A stretch of 32,512 bases of DNA, taken from contig JADFXV010000034.1 of assembly GCA_015233395.1 (NCBI GenBank), positions 1-32,512 on the forward strand, read 5' to 3'. The notes beneath the pieces are model-generated. The model was not told the DNA's origin. It worked only from the letters and a program-made list of their open reading frames with translations, and did not search any database. This document shows positions 1-6,018 of this stretch, piece by piece. Positions within the stretch are counted from its first letter, which is position 1. Each line of letters opens with the position of its first letter. The translations under genes were made by a program, and so were the position numbers. The stretch comes from Desulfovibrionaceae bacterium (lineage in GTDB: Bacteria > Desulfobacterota > Desulfovibrionia > Desulfovibrionales > Desulfovibrionaceae).

Positions 1-78
1 TTTTGAAAAAAAGGTTCCTCCCCCGAACCCCCACCTCCAAAAAACTTTAAAGTTTTTTTGGGGAAAGGGGGGCTCGGG
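1..78. repeat. two half copies of the dispersed terminator-like repeat, tail to tail
   Basis: Bases 1-48 are the right half of the repeat family seen elsewhere in the window (end of a hairpin, C-rich stretch, AAAAAACTTT) in plus orientation. Bases 49-78 are the same tail in minus orientation. They meet at the palindrome AACTTTAAAGTT. The plus copy probably terminates a gene to the left of the window, and the minus copy belongs to mutS, as expected between two convergent genes. The left gene is not visible, so that part is inference. Confidence 0.6.
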
Positions 79-125
79 GCAAGGTGAGAGTTGAAAATGT
101 CGCCATTTTCCAACTCTCACCTTGC
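79..125. repeat. long near-perfect hairpin downstream of mutS
   Basis: The left arm begins GCAAGGTGAGAGTTG at 79 and the right arm ends CAACTCTCACCTTGC at 125. The arms pair over about 22 bp with one bulged G and a loop of about 4 bases. It occupies the place where other copies of the dispersed repeat carry a G/C-tract hairpin, so it looks like a replacement core inside the same element. A smaller GCGC hairpin follows at about 127-152. Confidence 0.6.
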
Positions 126-162
126 GTCGTCAGCGCGAAGCGCTGGCCGACGCCCTCTGCCT

Positions 163-181
163 CAAAAAGGGGTTTTCCCCC
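163..181 (-). terminator. mutS terminator
   Basis: Read on the minus strand, GGGGGAAAACCCC is followed by TTTTT, beginning within 10 bases of the mutS stop codon. The stem is short but G/C-only and the T run is good, as for a Rho-independent terminator. It is also the left half of the dispersed repeat. Confidence 0.6.
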
Positions 182-189
182 GATTCGCT

Positions 190-2838
190 TTATTCGCCTC
201 CAAAGGCGTTCTTCCATTCGTGGAGCAGGTTGAGTGCCTCAAGAGGGGTGAGGCGGTCAATATCCAGGGCGGTAAATTTTTTCACAAGCGGATGTTCGTC
301 CGGCGGGTCCGGTTGCGCACAGGTTTCGCGCGGCGCGGGCAGGCCTGGCAGGAGCGGCTGGTTTTCGGTGATGGCGCGTATGGTTTCGCCGCGCAGCTGT
401 TTGCCTTTTTTTTCCAGTCCGGCCAGGATTTCGCGCGCCCGGGCGACCACCGGGCGCGGCACGCCGGCGAGTCTGGCCACTTCGATGCCGTAGCTGCGGT
501 CGGCCGGTCCGGGAACCAGGCGGCGCAAAAAAACGATGTCGCCCTTGTATTCCTTGACCGCGATGTTCAGGTTGCGCACGCCCGGCAGGCGGCCTTCCAG
601 GCCGGTCAGCTCGAAATAGTGGGTGGCGAACAGGGTGCGCACGCCGCCGCCGGGCCGCGCGGCCAGGTCTTCGACCACGGCCCAGGCCAGCGACAGGCCG
701 TCGAAGGTGCTCGTGCCCCGGCCGATTTCGTCCAGGATGACCAGGCTGTCGCGTCCGGCCTGGCGCAGGATGCGCGCGGTCTCCGTCATCTCCACCATGA
801 AGGTGCTTTGTCCCTGGGCCAGGTTGTCCGAGGCGCCGACCCGGGTGAACACCCGCCCGGCCAGGCCGATTGTCGCCTCGCGCGCCGGGACGAAGGAGCC
901 CATCTGGGCCAGGATGACGATGATCGCGGTCTGGCGCAGCGCCGTGGACTTTCCGGCCATGTTCGGGCCGGTGATGATCGCGATGCGTCCGGCCGCGTCG
1001 ATGGTCACGTCGTTGGGGATGAAGCTGCCCGGCGCCGCCTGCGCCTCGACCACCGGATGGCGGCCGGCCTTGATGACGATGTCCAGGTCGCGCGTGACCG
1101 CCGGCCGGACCCAGTCCCATTTGCGCGCCGCGGCCGCCAGGCTCTGGTAGTAGTCGAGCAGTCCCAGCGCCCGGCCCATGGCCATCAGTCGCGCCCGGGC
1201 CGCGGCCACGAGTTCGCGCAGTTCGCAAAAAAGTTTGTATTCCATTGACTTGCGAGAGTCCGAGGCGCTGAGGAGCTTTTCTTCGAGCGTGCTCAGGGCC
1301 TGCGTGACGTAGCGTTCGACTCCGGCCAGGGTCTGTTTGCGCACGAAATGCGCCGGGGGCTGTCCGGCCGCCCGGGAGAGCTCGAAATAATAGCCGAACA
1401 CCCGGTTGTAGCCGAGTTTGAGCTTGGGCAGGCCGCCGGCGCGCTGCTCTTCTTCCAATAATTCCTTGAGTTTGGCCTCGCCGTGTTCGGAGAGTTCGAG
1501 CAGTTCGTCGAGTTCGCGGTCGTAACCCGGCCGGAAGAGCCCGCCCTCGCTGACCAAAACCGGCGGCGAATCCACCAGCGCCGCCGCAAGCGTGGCGCGC
1601 AGGTCGTCGAGTCCGTCCCAGGCGGCCAGGAGATCGTCGAGCGCCGCCGGAAGTTTGTCGCCCGATCCGGCCGCATCGGCCAGGGCGGCGTGCGCCCCGG
1701 GCAGGGCGGCCAGGCTTTCGCGCAGGGCGGCGAAATCGCGCGGCGCGGTGCGGTTGAGATAAATGCGGGTGGAAAGCCGCTCCAGGTCGTACACCCGGTC
1801 CAGGGCGCGGCGCAGGTCGAGCAGGACGCCGTCGTTCTGCGCGAAGAACGCCACCGCGTCCTGGTCGTAGGCGATTTTTCCGGCGTCAAGCCAGGGCTGG
1901 CGCAGCCTGGTCTCAAGCAGGCGCCCGCCCATGGGCGTAAGCGTCTGGTCCAGGACGTGAATCAATGTCCCCGGGCCTTTGCGGCCGTCCAGGCGGCGAA
2001 AAAGCTCCAGATTGCGCTCGGTGACTTCGTCGATGAGCAGGTGGTCGCCGGGCGTCACCTGCGTGAACTGGCCCAGATGCGACAGCGGATGCTTCTGGGT
2101 CTGCACCAGATAGAGCAGCAGGGCGCCCATGGCCCGGACCAGTTCCGGCTTGTCGTCGAGATCGAGCGTGGACAATTGCGCCACGCCCTGGGCGGCGAGG
2201 ATCTTGTCCACGGCCTGAGCGCGGTCGAAATAGGGCGAGGCGGGATAGGCGTTGATCAGCGCCCGTGTTTCTTTGACCGGCCCGGGAATTTCCAGCGCTT
2301 GCGGCGCGATGATCTCGCGCGGGGAGAGCTTGATCAGCCATTGCCACAGGTCGCGCTCGCGTTTCGCGCACAGACCGGAAAACTCGCCCGTGGAATAATC
2401 GATGAACGCGAGCCCCCCGGCGTTTGCGCCGGCGTCCCAGAACACGGCGCACAAGTAGTTGTGGGCCTTGGACTCAAGGCTTTCGTCCTCGGACACGGTG
2501 CCGGGCGTGAGCACCCGGGTCACGGCCCGCTTGACCAGGCCCTTGGCGAGTTTGGGATCTTCGATCTGGTCGCAGATCGCGATCTTGAAGCCTTTTTCCA
2601 AGAGCTGGGCCAGGTAGCCGGAGACGGCGTGGTGAGGCACCCCGGCCATGGGCACGGGGTTTTCCGCGCCCGGATTGCGCGAGGTGAGCGTGATGCCGAG
2701 CTCGCGCGAGGCCGCCCGGGCGTCCTCGAAAAAAAGCTCGTAGAAATCGCCCATGCGGTAAAACAGCAGGGCGTCGGGGTATTCCTGCTTGAGCCGGACG
2801 TATTGATCCAGGGCCGGGGGGAGTTTGACCGGATTCAC
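190..2838 (-). CDS. mutS: DNA mismatch repair protein MutS
   Basis: MutS recognises mismatched or looped bases in newly replicated DNA and, with MutL, starts repair; it acts in the cytoplasm on DNA. The 882-residue length is normal for the family. The mismatch-reading Phe-x-Glu motif is present as FYE at about residues 32-34 (in MGDFYELF). The ABC-type ATPase has Walker A GPNMAGKST at about 624-632, followed by Walker B LVILDEIGRGTSTFDG. A C-terminal helical tail (HPLVKKFTALDIDRLTPLEAL) is intact. The start is a GTG at 2838 with only a weak upstream GGGTGA; the next residues (NPVKLPPALDQY) are the usual MutS beginning, so the start is likely right. It lies 72 bases behind the lapA-like gene, in the same direction, and may be the last gene of a HIT-lapA-mutS run. 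Confidence 0.97.
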   Translation of the reverse strand: MNPVKLPPALDQYVRLKQEYPDALLFYRMGDFYELFFEDARAASRELGITLTSRNPGAENPVPMAGVPHHAVSGYLAQLLEKGFKIAICDQIEDPKLAKGLVKRAVTRVLTPGTVSEDESLESKAHNYLCAVFWDAGANAGGLAFIDYSTGEFSGLCAKRERDLWQWLIKLSPREIIAPQALEIPGPVKETRALINAYPASPYFDRAQAVDKILAAQGVAQLSTLDLDDKPELVRAMGALLLYLVQTQKHPLSHLGQFTQVTPGDHLLIDEVTERNLELFRRLDGRKGPGTLIHVLDQTLTPMGGRLLETRLRQPWLDAGKIAYDQDAVAFFAQNDGVLLDLRRALDRVYDLERLSTRIYLNRTAPRDFAALRESLAALPGAHAALADAAGSGDKLPAALDDLLAAWDGLDDLRATLAAALVDSPPVLVSEGGLFRPGYDRELDELLELSEHGEAKLKELLEEEQRAGGLPKLKLGYNRVFGYYFELSRAAGQPPAHFVRKQTLAGVERYVTQALSTLEEKLLSASDSRKSMEYKLFCELRELVAAARARLMAMGRALGLLDYYQSLAAAARKWDWVRPAVTRDLDIVIKAGRHPVVEAQAAPGSFIPNDVTIDAAGRIAIITGPNMAGKSTALRQTAIIVILAQMGSFVPAREATIGLAGRVFTRVGASDNLAQGQSTFMVEMTETARILRQAGRDSLVILDEIGRGTSTFDGLSLAWAVVEDLAARPGGGVRTLFATHYFELTGLEGRLPGVRNLNIAVKEYKGDIVFLRRLVPGPADRSYGIEVARLAGVPRPVVARAREILAGLEKKGKQLRGETIRAITENQPLLPGLPAPRETCAQPDPPDEHPLVKKFTALDIDRLTPLEALNLLHEWKNAFGGE

Positions 2839-2910
2839 GGGCTCACCCGCCGCGCCCGCGCGAAACCGGACGCGGGCGCGGCATGCGGAAGTTCATCGCG
2901 GGGGCTGGCC

Positions 2911-3276
2911 CTATTGATCTTGAGCCGATTGGACCGGAGCCGGATCGGACAGGGTGATGCCGGACGGCCGCACGACCGCCGGGACGTTGCGCTGCGACAA
3001 TTCTTTTTCCAGCGAGGACACCCGGGCCTTGGCCTCGCTCAGGCGCGTCGCGCAGCGGATCTTGTCGGCGATGAAATACAGGCAGGCGGCCAAGGCGCCG
3101 ATGGCGAAACTGCCCAGGATCAACAGGTAGATGGGCAATTCGGCTGAGGCGTAGCTCCAGGAGAGCACGGAGAGCCTGATCACCAGCGCGCGCGACAAAT
3201 CGTCGGTGTTCTGCACGAAAAAGAGCATGGAAACAAAGAAAAAAGCGATCAAAAATAGGGCTTTGATATAGCGCAT
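2911..3276 (-). CDS. LapA-domain small inner-membrane protein
   Basis: This 121-residue protein has two predicted membrane segments, about residues 5-24 (ALFLIAFFFVSMLFFVQNT) and 46-66 (LPIYLLILGSFAIGALAACL), followed by a charged segment with coiled-coil character (SEAKARVSSLEKELSQ). The layout and the FxxQN motif after the first helix match the LapA (lipopolysaccharide assembly protein A, DUF1049) family. In enterobacteria LapA works with LapB in controlling LPS synthesis; no lapB is visible here, so the role is inferred from family only. Its ATG overlaps the stop codon of the upstream HIT gene by one base (TAATG), suggesting coupled translation. The family call is fairly safe, the function less so. 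Confidence 0.8.
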   Translation of the reverse strand: MRYIKALFLIAFFFVSMLFFVQNTDDLSRALVIRLSVLSWSYASAELPIYLLILGSFAIGALAACLYFIADKIRCATRLSEAKARVSSLEKELSQRNVPAVVRPSGITLSDPAPVQSAQDQ

Positions 3277-3788
3277 TATGCATCCTCCTGGATTATGGCC
3301 TGGATGTCCGGTTCCCGGAACATGGGTTGCATCCGTTCGTAGGTCCGGCGCAAGTGTTCGGGTATGACGTGGGTATCGCCGAAAACCGCCATGAAGGAAT
3401 TGTCGCCGTTCCAGCGCGGCACGATCTGGAAATGCAGATGCGCCGCGATCCCCGCCCCGGCGGCCGCGCCGAGATTGAACCCGGCGTTGATTCCCTGCGG
3501 TGAAAACGCCTTGTTGAGCACCGCCACGCTCAGCCGCGTCAGCTGCATGGTCTCGCGCGCCTCGGCCCCGGTCAGGCAGGTCAGGCAGCCCGCGTGGCGA
3601 TACGGCGCGACCATGAGATGCCCGCAGTTGTACGGGTACTTGTTCATGATCACATACGCCGTGAGGCCACGGTATAAAACCAGCCGTTCGGCGTCCTCAC
3701 GGTCGTCCTCCGGAATGCAGAACACGCACGAATCCGGCTTGGGACCGATGATATAATCCATGCGCCACGGCGCCCAAAGTACGTCCAT
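3276..3788 (-). CDS. HIT-family nucleotide hydrolase/phosphorylase with HxHxQ motif
   Basis: A 170-residue histidine-triad protein. The start at 3788 gives the typical MDVLWAPWRMDYI opening; an in-frame TTG 12 codons upstream has no ribosome-binding site. A zinc-type CVFC pair is at residues 21-24, and the active-site strand reads HLHFQIVPRW, with H117, H119 and Q121. Most HIT hydrolases have a third His at the last position; Gln there is typical of the GalT/Ap4A-phosphorylase branch, so a nucleotidyl-transfer or phosphorolysis reaction on a dinucleoside polyphosphate is possible. That is inference, and the substrate cannot be read from the sequence. The 3' end overlaps the LapA-like gene by one base. 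A perfect 16-bp palindrome ends 3 bases before the ATG and covers the place where a ribosome-binding site would lie. Confidence 0.88.
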   Translation of the reverse strand: MDVLWAPWRMDYIIGPKPDSCVFCIPEDDREDAERLVLYRGLTAYVIMNKYPYNCGHLMVAPYRHAGCLTCLTGAEARETMQLTRLSVAVLNKAFSPQGINAGFNLGAAAGAGIAAHLHFQIVPRWNGDNSFMAVFGDTHVIPEHLRRTYERMQPMFREPDIQAIIQEDA

Positions 3789-3791
3789 CGG

Positions 3792-3807
3792 CCCGTGTAT
3801 ACACGGG
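3792..3807. promoter_or_regulatory. 16-bp perfect palindrome just before the HIT start
   Basis: CCCGTGTATACACGGG is perfectly self-complementary and ends three bases before the HIT-gene ATG. It could be an operator for a dimeric regulator, or in RNA a hairpin that hides the translation start. Nothing in the window identifies a binding protein. Confidence 0.4.
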
Positions 3808-3848
3808 TCCGGCCCGTTGGGCAAGTTCGTGGAGGAAGGAAGGAACCA

Positions 3849-3876
3849 GGGGGAAGGGACTGCGCCCCTTGCCCCC
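3849..3876. repeat. G/C hairpin between cbpB and the HIT gene
   Basis: GGGGGAAGGG pairs with the CCCCTTGCCCCC stretch across a small loop with one bulge. It starts just behind the cbpB stop codon and resembles the AAGGGGCGCAGCCCCTT hairpins near 6000 and 13400. It may weakly terminate cbpB transcription; there is no T run on either side. Confidence 0.35.
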
Positions 3877-3881
3877 GGTCT

Positions 3882-5294
3882 TCATATCATGCGCAGGTCG
3901 AACACGGTTTCGGCGTCGGCGTCCCAGCCGTCCCAGAGGAAATCATCGTGGCGGCCCTCGGCGATCAGGCGCAGGGCGTAGCGCGCCTGGCGTTCGTAGA
4001 AGCGGCAAAAAGCCCCGGGCCGGTCCATGCCGCCGTTCATTTCGACGGCTTCGGCCGGGCAGGGCGAGCCGCAGAAATGGCGCACGGCGCAGCGCTTGCA
4101 CGGTTCGATGTCCTCGACCTTGCGGCCGGTGACTTTGGCGAAGGCCGGGGACTTAAGAATATCCGGGATCTGGTCGTCAAACAGGTTGCCGCCCCTAAAA
4201 TCGGGCAGGCCGACGAATTCGCTGCACGGGAACACGTCGCCGCCGGGCGCGAGCGCAAAGAAGCAGCGTCCGCCGCCGCAGGGCGAGATGTCGCACATGA
4301 GCCGGCGGGCCGTGGGCGCGACGACGCCGAGGATGATGTTGGCGAAATTGGCCACCACCAGCTTGCGGCCGGTCTTGCGGTAGAGCTCGTGCGTTTTTTC
4401 CAGGGCCTTGACGAACCAGGTCGCGGCCTCTTCGTCGCCGGGCTTGATTTCGCGCGCCCCGGGCAGGGTGCAGCGCACCATGTTGAGCAGGCAGGCCGGG
4501 ACTTCGTTTTCGTGGAAATATTCGGCGATGCCGGGCAGGGCGCGCAGGTTCCGCGAGGTGACGGTGCAGATCACGTTGAAACCGGGATAGCCGCGCAGCT
4601 TTTTCATGGCCGCGACGACTTTTTTCGAGACGCCCTGGCCGTTCCAGTTGACCCGCGCCCGGTCGGCGACCGCGGCGGTGCGGCCGTCGAGCGAAATGCC
4701 GACGCCGACGCCCCGGCCGGTCAAAAACGAAATGGCCTCGTCGTCGAGCAGGGTGGCGTTGGTCTGCACGCCAAAACGCATCCGGTCGTCGAATTTCTCG
4801 ATGCCCGCGAACACCGCCTCGCGGTTGAGCAGCGGTTCGGCGCCGTGGAACACGATCTGGGGCAGGCGTCCCTCGGGCATGACCGAACGGAAATGTTTTT
4901 CAAGAATTTCCAGGGCTTCGAGCAGGCGCGCGGTGCTCATGTGCTCGCCGTGGGCGCGCATGTCCGCCGGGATGTAGCAATAGGCGCAGTTGAGGTTGCA
5001 GCGCTCGGTGGGGTTGAAATAGACCGCCGAGGGCGTCAGGCCGAAGCGCAGCCCCTCCATCTGGGCGGCGAAGACTTCGGCCTTCTCCAGATAGGCGGCG
5101 AGGAAACGCTTGCCGGTCAGGACATCGGCGAGCGAGTCCTTGCGCACGAGCGACCAGAAGGCGGTGTCCGGCTCGACCACGGCCAGGTAGTCAGGGTGTC
5201 CGATGTCGATGGGCGAGAACGTCGGGCCGATGCCGGTATTGGCCAGGCGGCCCGAGGGCCGGGCCGCCTGGGTTTGCGTGTCCGCAATCGGCAT
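3882..5294 (-). CDS. cbpB: peptide-modifying radical SAM/SPASM enzyme, CbpB type
   Basis: This 470-residue protein is a radical SAM enzyme with a SPASM-like C-terminal region. The S-adenosylmethionine iron-sulfur motif CxxxCxxC is CNLNCAYC with C99, C103 and C106. It is followed by HGAEPLLN and QTNATLLD, as in sulfatase-maturase-like peptide modifiers. Nine cysteines at about 334, 339, 344, 357, 399, 402, 408, 412 and 430 can hold two auxiliary clusters. The family has the recalled name CbpB, the partner of the short precursor CbpA; here a 34-residue peptide gene lies directly upstream and shares one base with it (TGATG). That overlap fixes the start at 5294 rather than the longer frame to 5405. 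The likely role is a radical-based change in the peptide, perhaps at its single Cys; the actual chemistry is unknown. The pair sits behind a cobalamin riboswitch. The enzyme shows no B12-binding domain. Confidence 0.88.
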   Translation of the reverse strand: MPIADTQTQAARPSGRLANTGIGPTFSPIDIGHPDYLAVVEPDTAFWSLVRKDSLADVLTGKRFLAAYLEKAEVFAAQMEGLRFGLTPSAVYFNPTERCNLNCAYCYIPADMRAHGEHMSTARLLEALEILEKHFRSVMPEGRLPQIVFHGAEPLLNREAVFAGIEKFDDRMRFGVQTNATLLDDEAISFLTGRGVGVGISLDGRTAAVADRARVNWNGQGVSKKVVAAMKKLRGYPGFNVICTVTSRNLRALPGIAEYFHENEVPACLLNMVRCTLPGAREIKPGDEEAATWFVKALEKTHELYRKTGRKLVVANFANIILGVVAPTARRLMCDISPCGGGRCFFALAPGGDVFPCSEFVGLPDFRGGNLFDDQIPDILKSPAFAKVTGRKVEDIEPCKRCAVRHFCGSPCPAEAVEMNGGMDRPGAFCRFYERQARYALRLIAEGRHDDFLWDGWDADAETVFDLRMI

Positions 5295-5398
5295 CAGCGG
5301 GCCTTTTTGTCCATGAGAATGTAGTGCGACAGGCCGGTGCCGTCGGCCTTGCAGGCCTTGCGGAAGGCGATCACCACGGGTTTCTTGGCTTTCTTCAT
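5294..5398 (-). CDS. cbpA: 34-residue modified-peptide precursor, CbpA type
   Basis: The translation begins MKKAKKPVVIAFRKAC and ends GTGLSHYILMDKKAR. It is 34 residues long, with one cysteine (C16), a basic N-terminus, and a Gly-rich GTGLSHYI segment that I recall as the conserved core of CbpA peptides. A very strong ribosome-binding site, AGGAGGTG at 5403-5410, stands five bases before the ATG. The stop codon overlaps the cbpB start by one base, so the two are translationally coupled. There is no signal peptide and no double-Gly leader, and no exporter or protease gene lies next to it, so the product may stay in the cell. The gene is shorter than most gene finders accept. Substrate status is inferred from position, coupling and family resemblance; the modification is unknown. 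Confidence 0.85.
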   Translation of the reverse strand: MKKAKKPVVIAFRKACKADGTGLSHYILMDKKAR

Positions 5399-5410
5399 AC
5401 TTCACCTCCT

Positions 5411-5546
5411 GGTTTAAGTTTTCAGGAAAAAACTATATTCACAGTGTCTTGACGCCGCTTTTGGGACCGATCGAAAACCAGAACCACTATTTTTTCCCCA
5501 GGGGGCTGCCGCCCCCGGCCCCTGCTTGGGCGGAGCGGCCCGCAAT
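5411..5546 (-). other. leader between the riboswitch terminator and cbpA
   Basis: This untranslated stretch holds the hairpin GGGGGCTGCCGCCCCC at 5501-5516 and an A/T-rich GAATATAGTTTTTTCC segment near the cbpA ribosome-binding site. TATAGT in it resembles a -10 box, but no -35 box is found at the right distance. No open frame here looks like a gene. Confidence 0.4.
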
Positions 5547-5583
5547 AAAAAAAGGGCTCCGACGGTGTAAGCCGCCGAAACCC
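5547..5583 (-). terminator. intrinsic terminator behind the cobalamin riboswitch
   Basis: On the minus strand, GGGTTTCGGCGG pairs with CCGTCGGAGCCC across a 6-base loop and runs into TTTTTTT. It stands about 30 bases behind the riboswitch aptamer and about 150 bases before cbpA, the right place for attenuation: with B12 bound, transcription should stop before cbpA-cbpB. The B12 response is inferred from the usual behaviour of such riboswitches. Confidence 0.8.
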
Positions 5584-5613
5584 TTTGCCATCGGATTTCG
5601 AAAATATAATGTC

Positions 5614-5775
5614 GCGACAGGTCTTCTGGCTCTCGGATCAAGCGCGCGAAGGCAGCCTTCCCAAGGGATTTCCCCTCAGTGACCGGCGTAACGCCAAGCC
5701 TTCACGCGTCCCCGATTACAGCGGCGGGTCCGCCACGGAATTGCACCGTGTTCCTGGATGTCGGCAACAAGTCGC
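5614..5775 (-). promoter_or_regulatory. cobalamin (B12) riboswitch
   Basis: The minus strand carries the landmarks of the adenosylcobalamin aptamer in order: GGAACACGGTGCAATTCCG, GGACCCGCCGCTGTAAT, GTCACTG, GGGAAGG, and the B12 box AGAGCCAGAAGACCTG. A closing stem of GCGAC (5' side, near 5775) with GTCGC (3' side, near 5614) gives the approximate borders. It is followed by an intrinsic terminator and then cbpA-cbpB. No B12 synthesis, transport or B12-dependent enzyme gene follows, so the controlled unit appears to be the peptide cassette. Confidence 0.92.
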
Positions 5776-5816
5776 ATTTACCCGATATCTCCGGCGGGAG
5801 TCAAGACGGGAAAAGA

Positions 5817-5836
5817 GGGCGATTCGTGAATCGCCC
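5817..5836. repeat. GGGCGATTCGTGAATCGCCC palindrome, copy 1
   Basis: A 20-bp inverted repeat with 9-bp arms upstream of the riboswitch. A second copy differing only in the centre (GGGCGATTCACGAATCGCCC) is at 17572-17591, so this is a small dispersed repeat. Function unknown. Confidence 0.6.
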
Positions 5837-5902
5837 CTCCTAGAGGCCAGGCGTCGAGCGCCGGCCGTTCAGACATCCATCGCCACACCCTGTCGTGGGG
5901 GT

Positions 5903-6006
5903 CCGGGGGCGATCATCGCCCCCGGCGGGGTCCAGGGGCAGCGCCCCTGGCGGGGTCCGGGGCAGCGCCCCTGGGCGGGGATTCCAAAGGGGCGCAGCCC
6001 CTTTGG
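5903..6006. repeat. row of four G/C hairpins
   Basis: Four hairpins stand in a row: 5903-5925 (arms around GATCATC), 5932-5950 (CAGGGGCAGCGCCCCTG), 5957-5974 (GGGGCAGCGCCCC) and 5984-6006 (CAAAGGGGCGCAGCCCCTTTG). They lie behind the stop codon of the nucleotidyltransferase gene and in front of the riboswitch. They may jointly act as a transcription block or protect the 3' end; none has a T run. Confidence 0.55.
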
Positions 6007-6018
6007 CCCCCGGAGGGA

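Noticed and set aside
1483-3147. 554-residue open frame antisense to mutS
   Set aside because: It lies opposite clear mutS and lapA-like coding sequence; long antisense frames are common in GC-rich DNA, and its composition is that of a shadow frame.
3795-5324. 509-residue open frame antisense to cbpB
   Set aside because: Opposite strand of a clear radical SAM gene, with no domain pattern of its own.
5414-5641. 75-residue frame on the minus strand
   Set aside because: It covers the terminator and the end of the riboswitch, so it is RNA leader rather than protein.
5775-5804. TTGACT as -35 box of the riboswitch transcript
   Set aside because: The matching -10 position would place the start site inside the aptamer's closing stem; no convincing pair was found.
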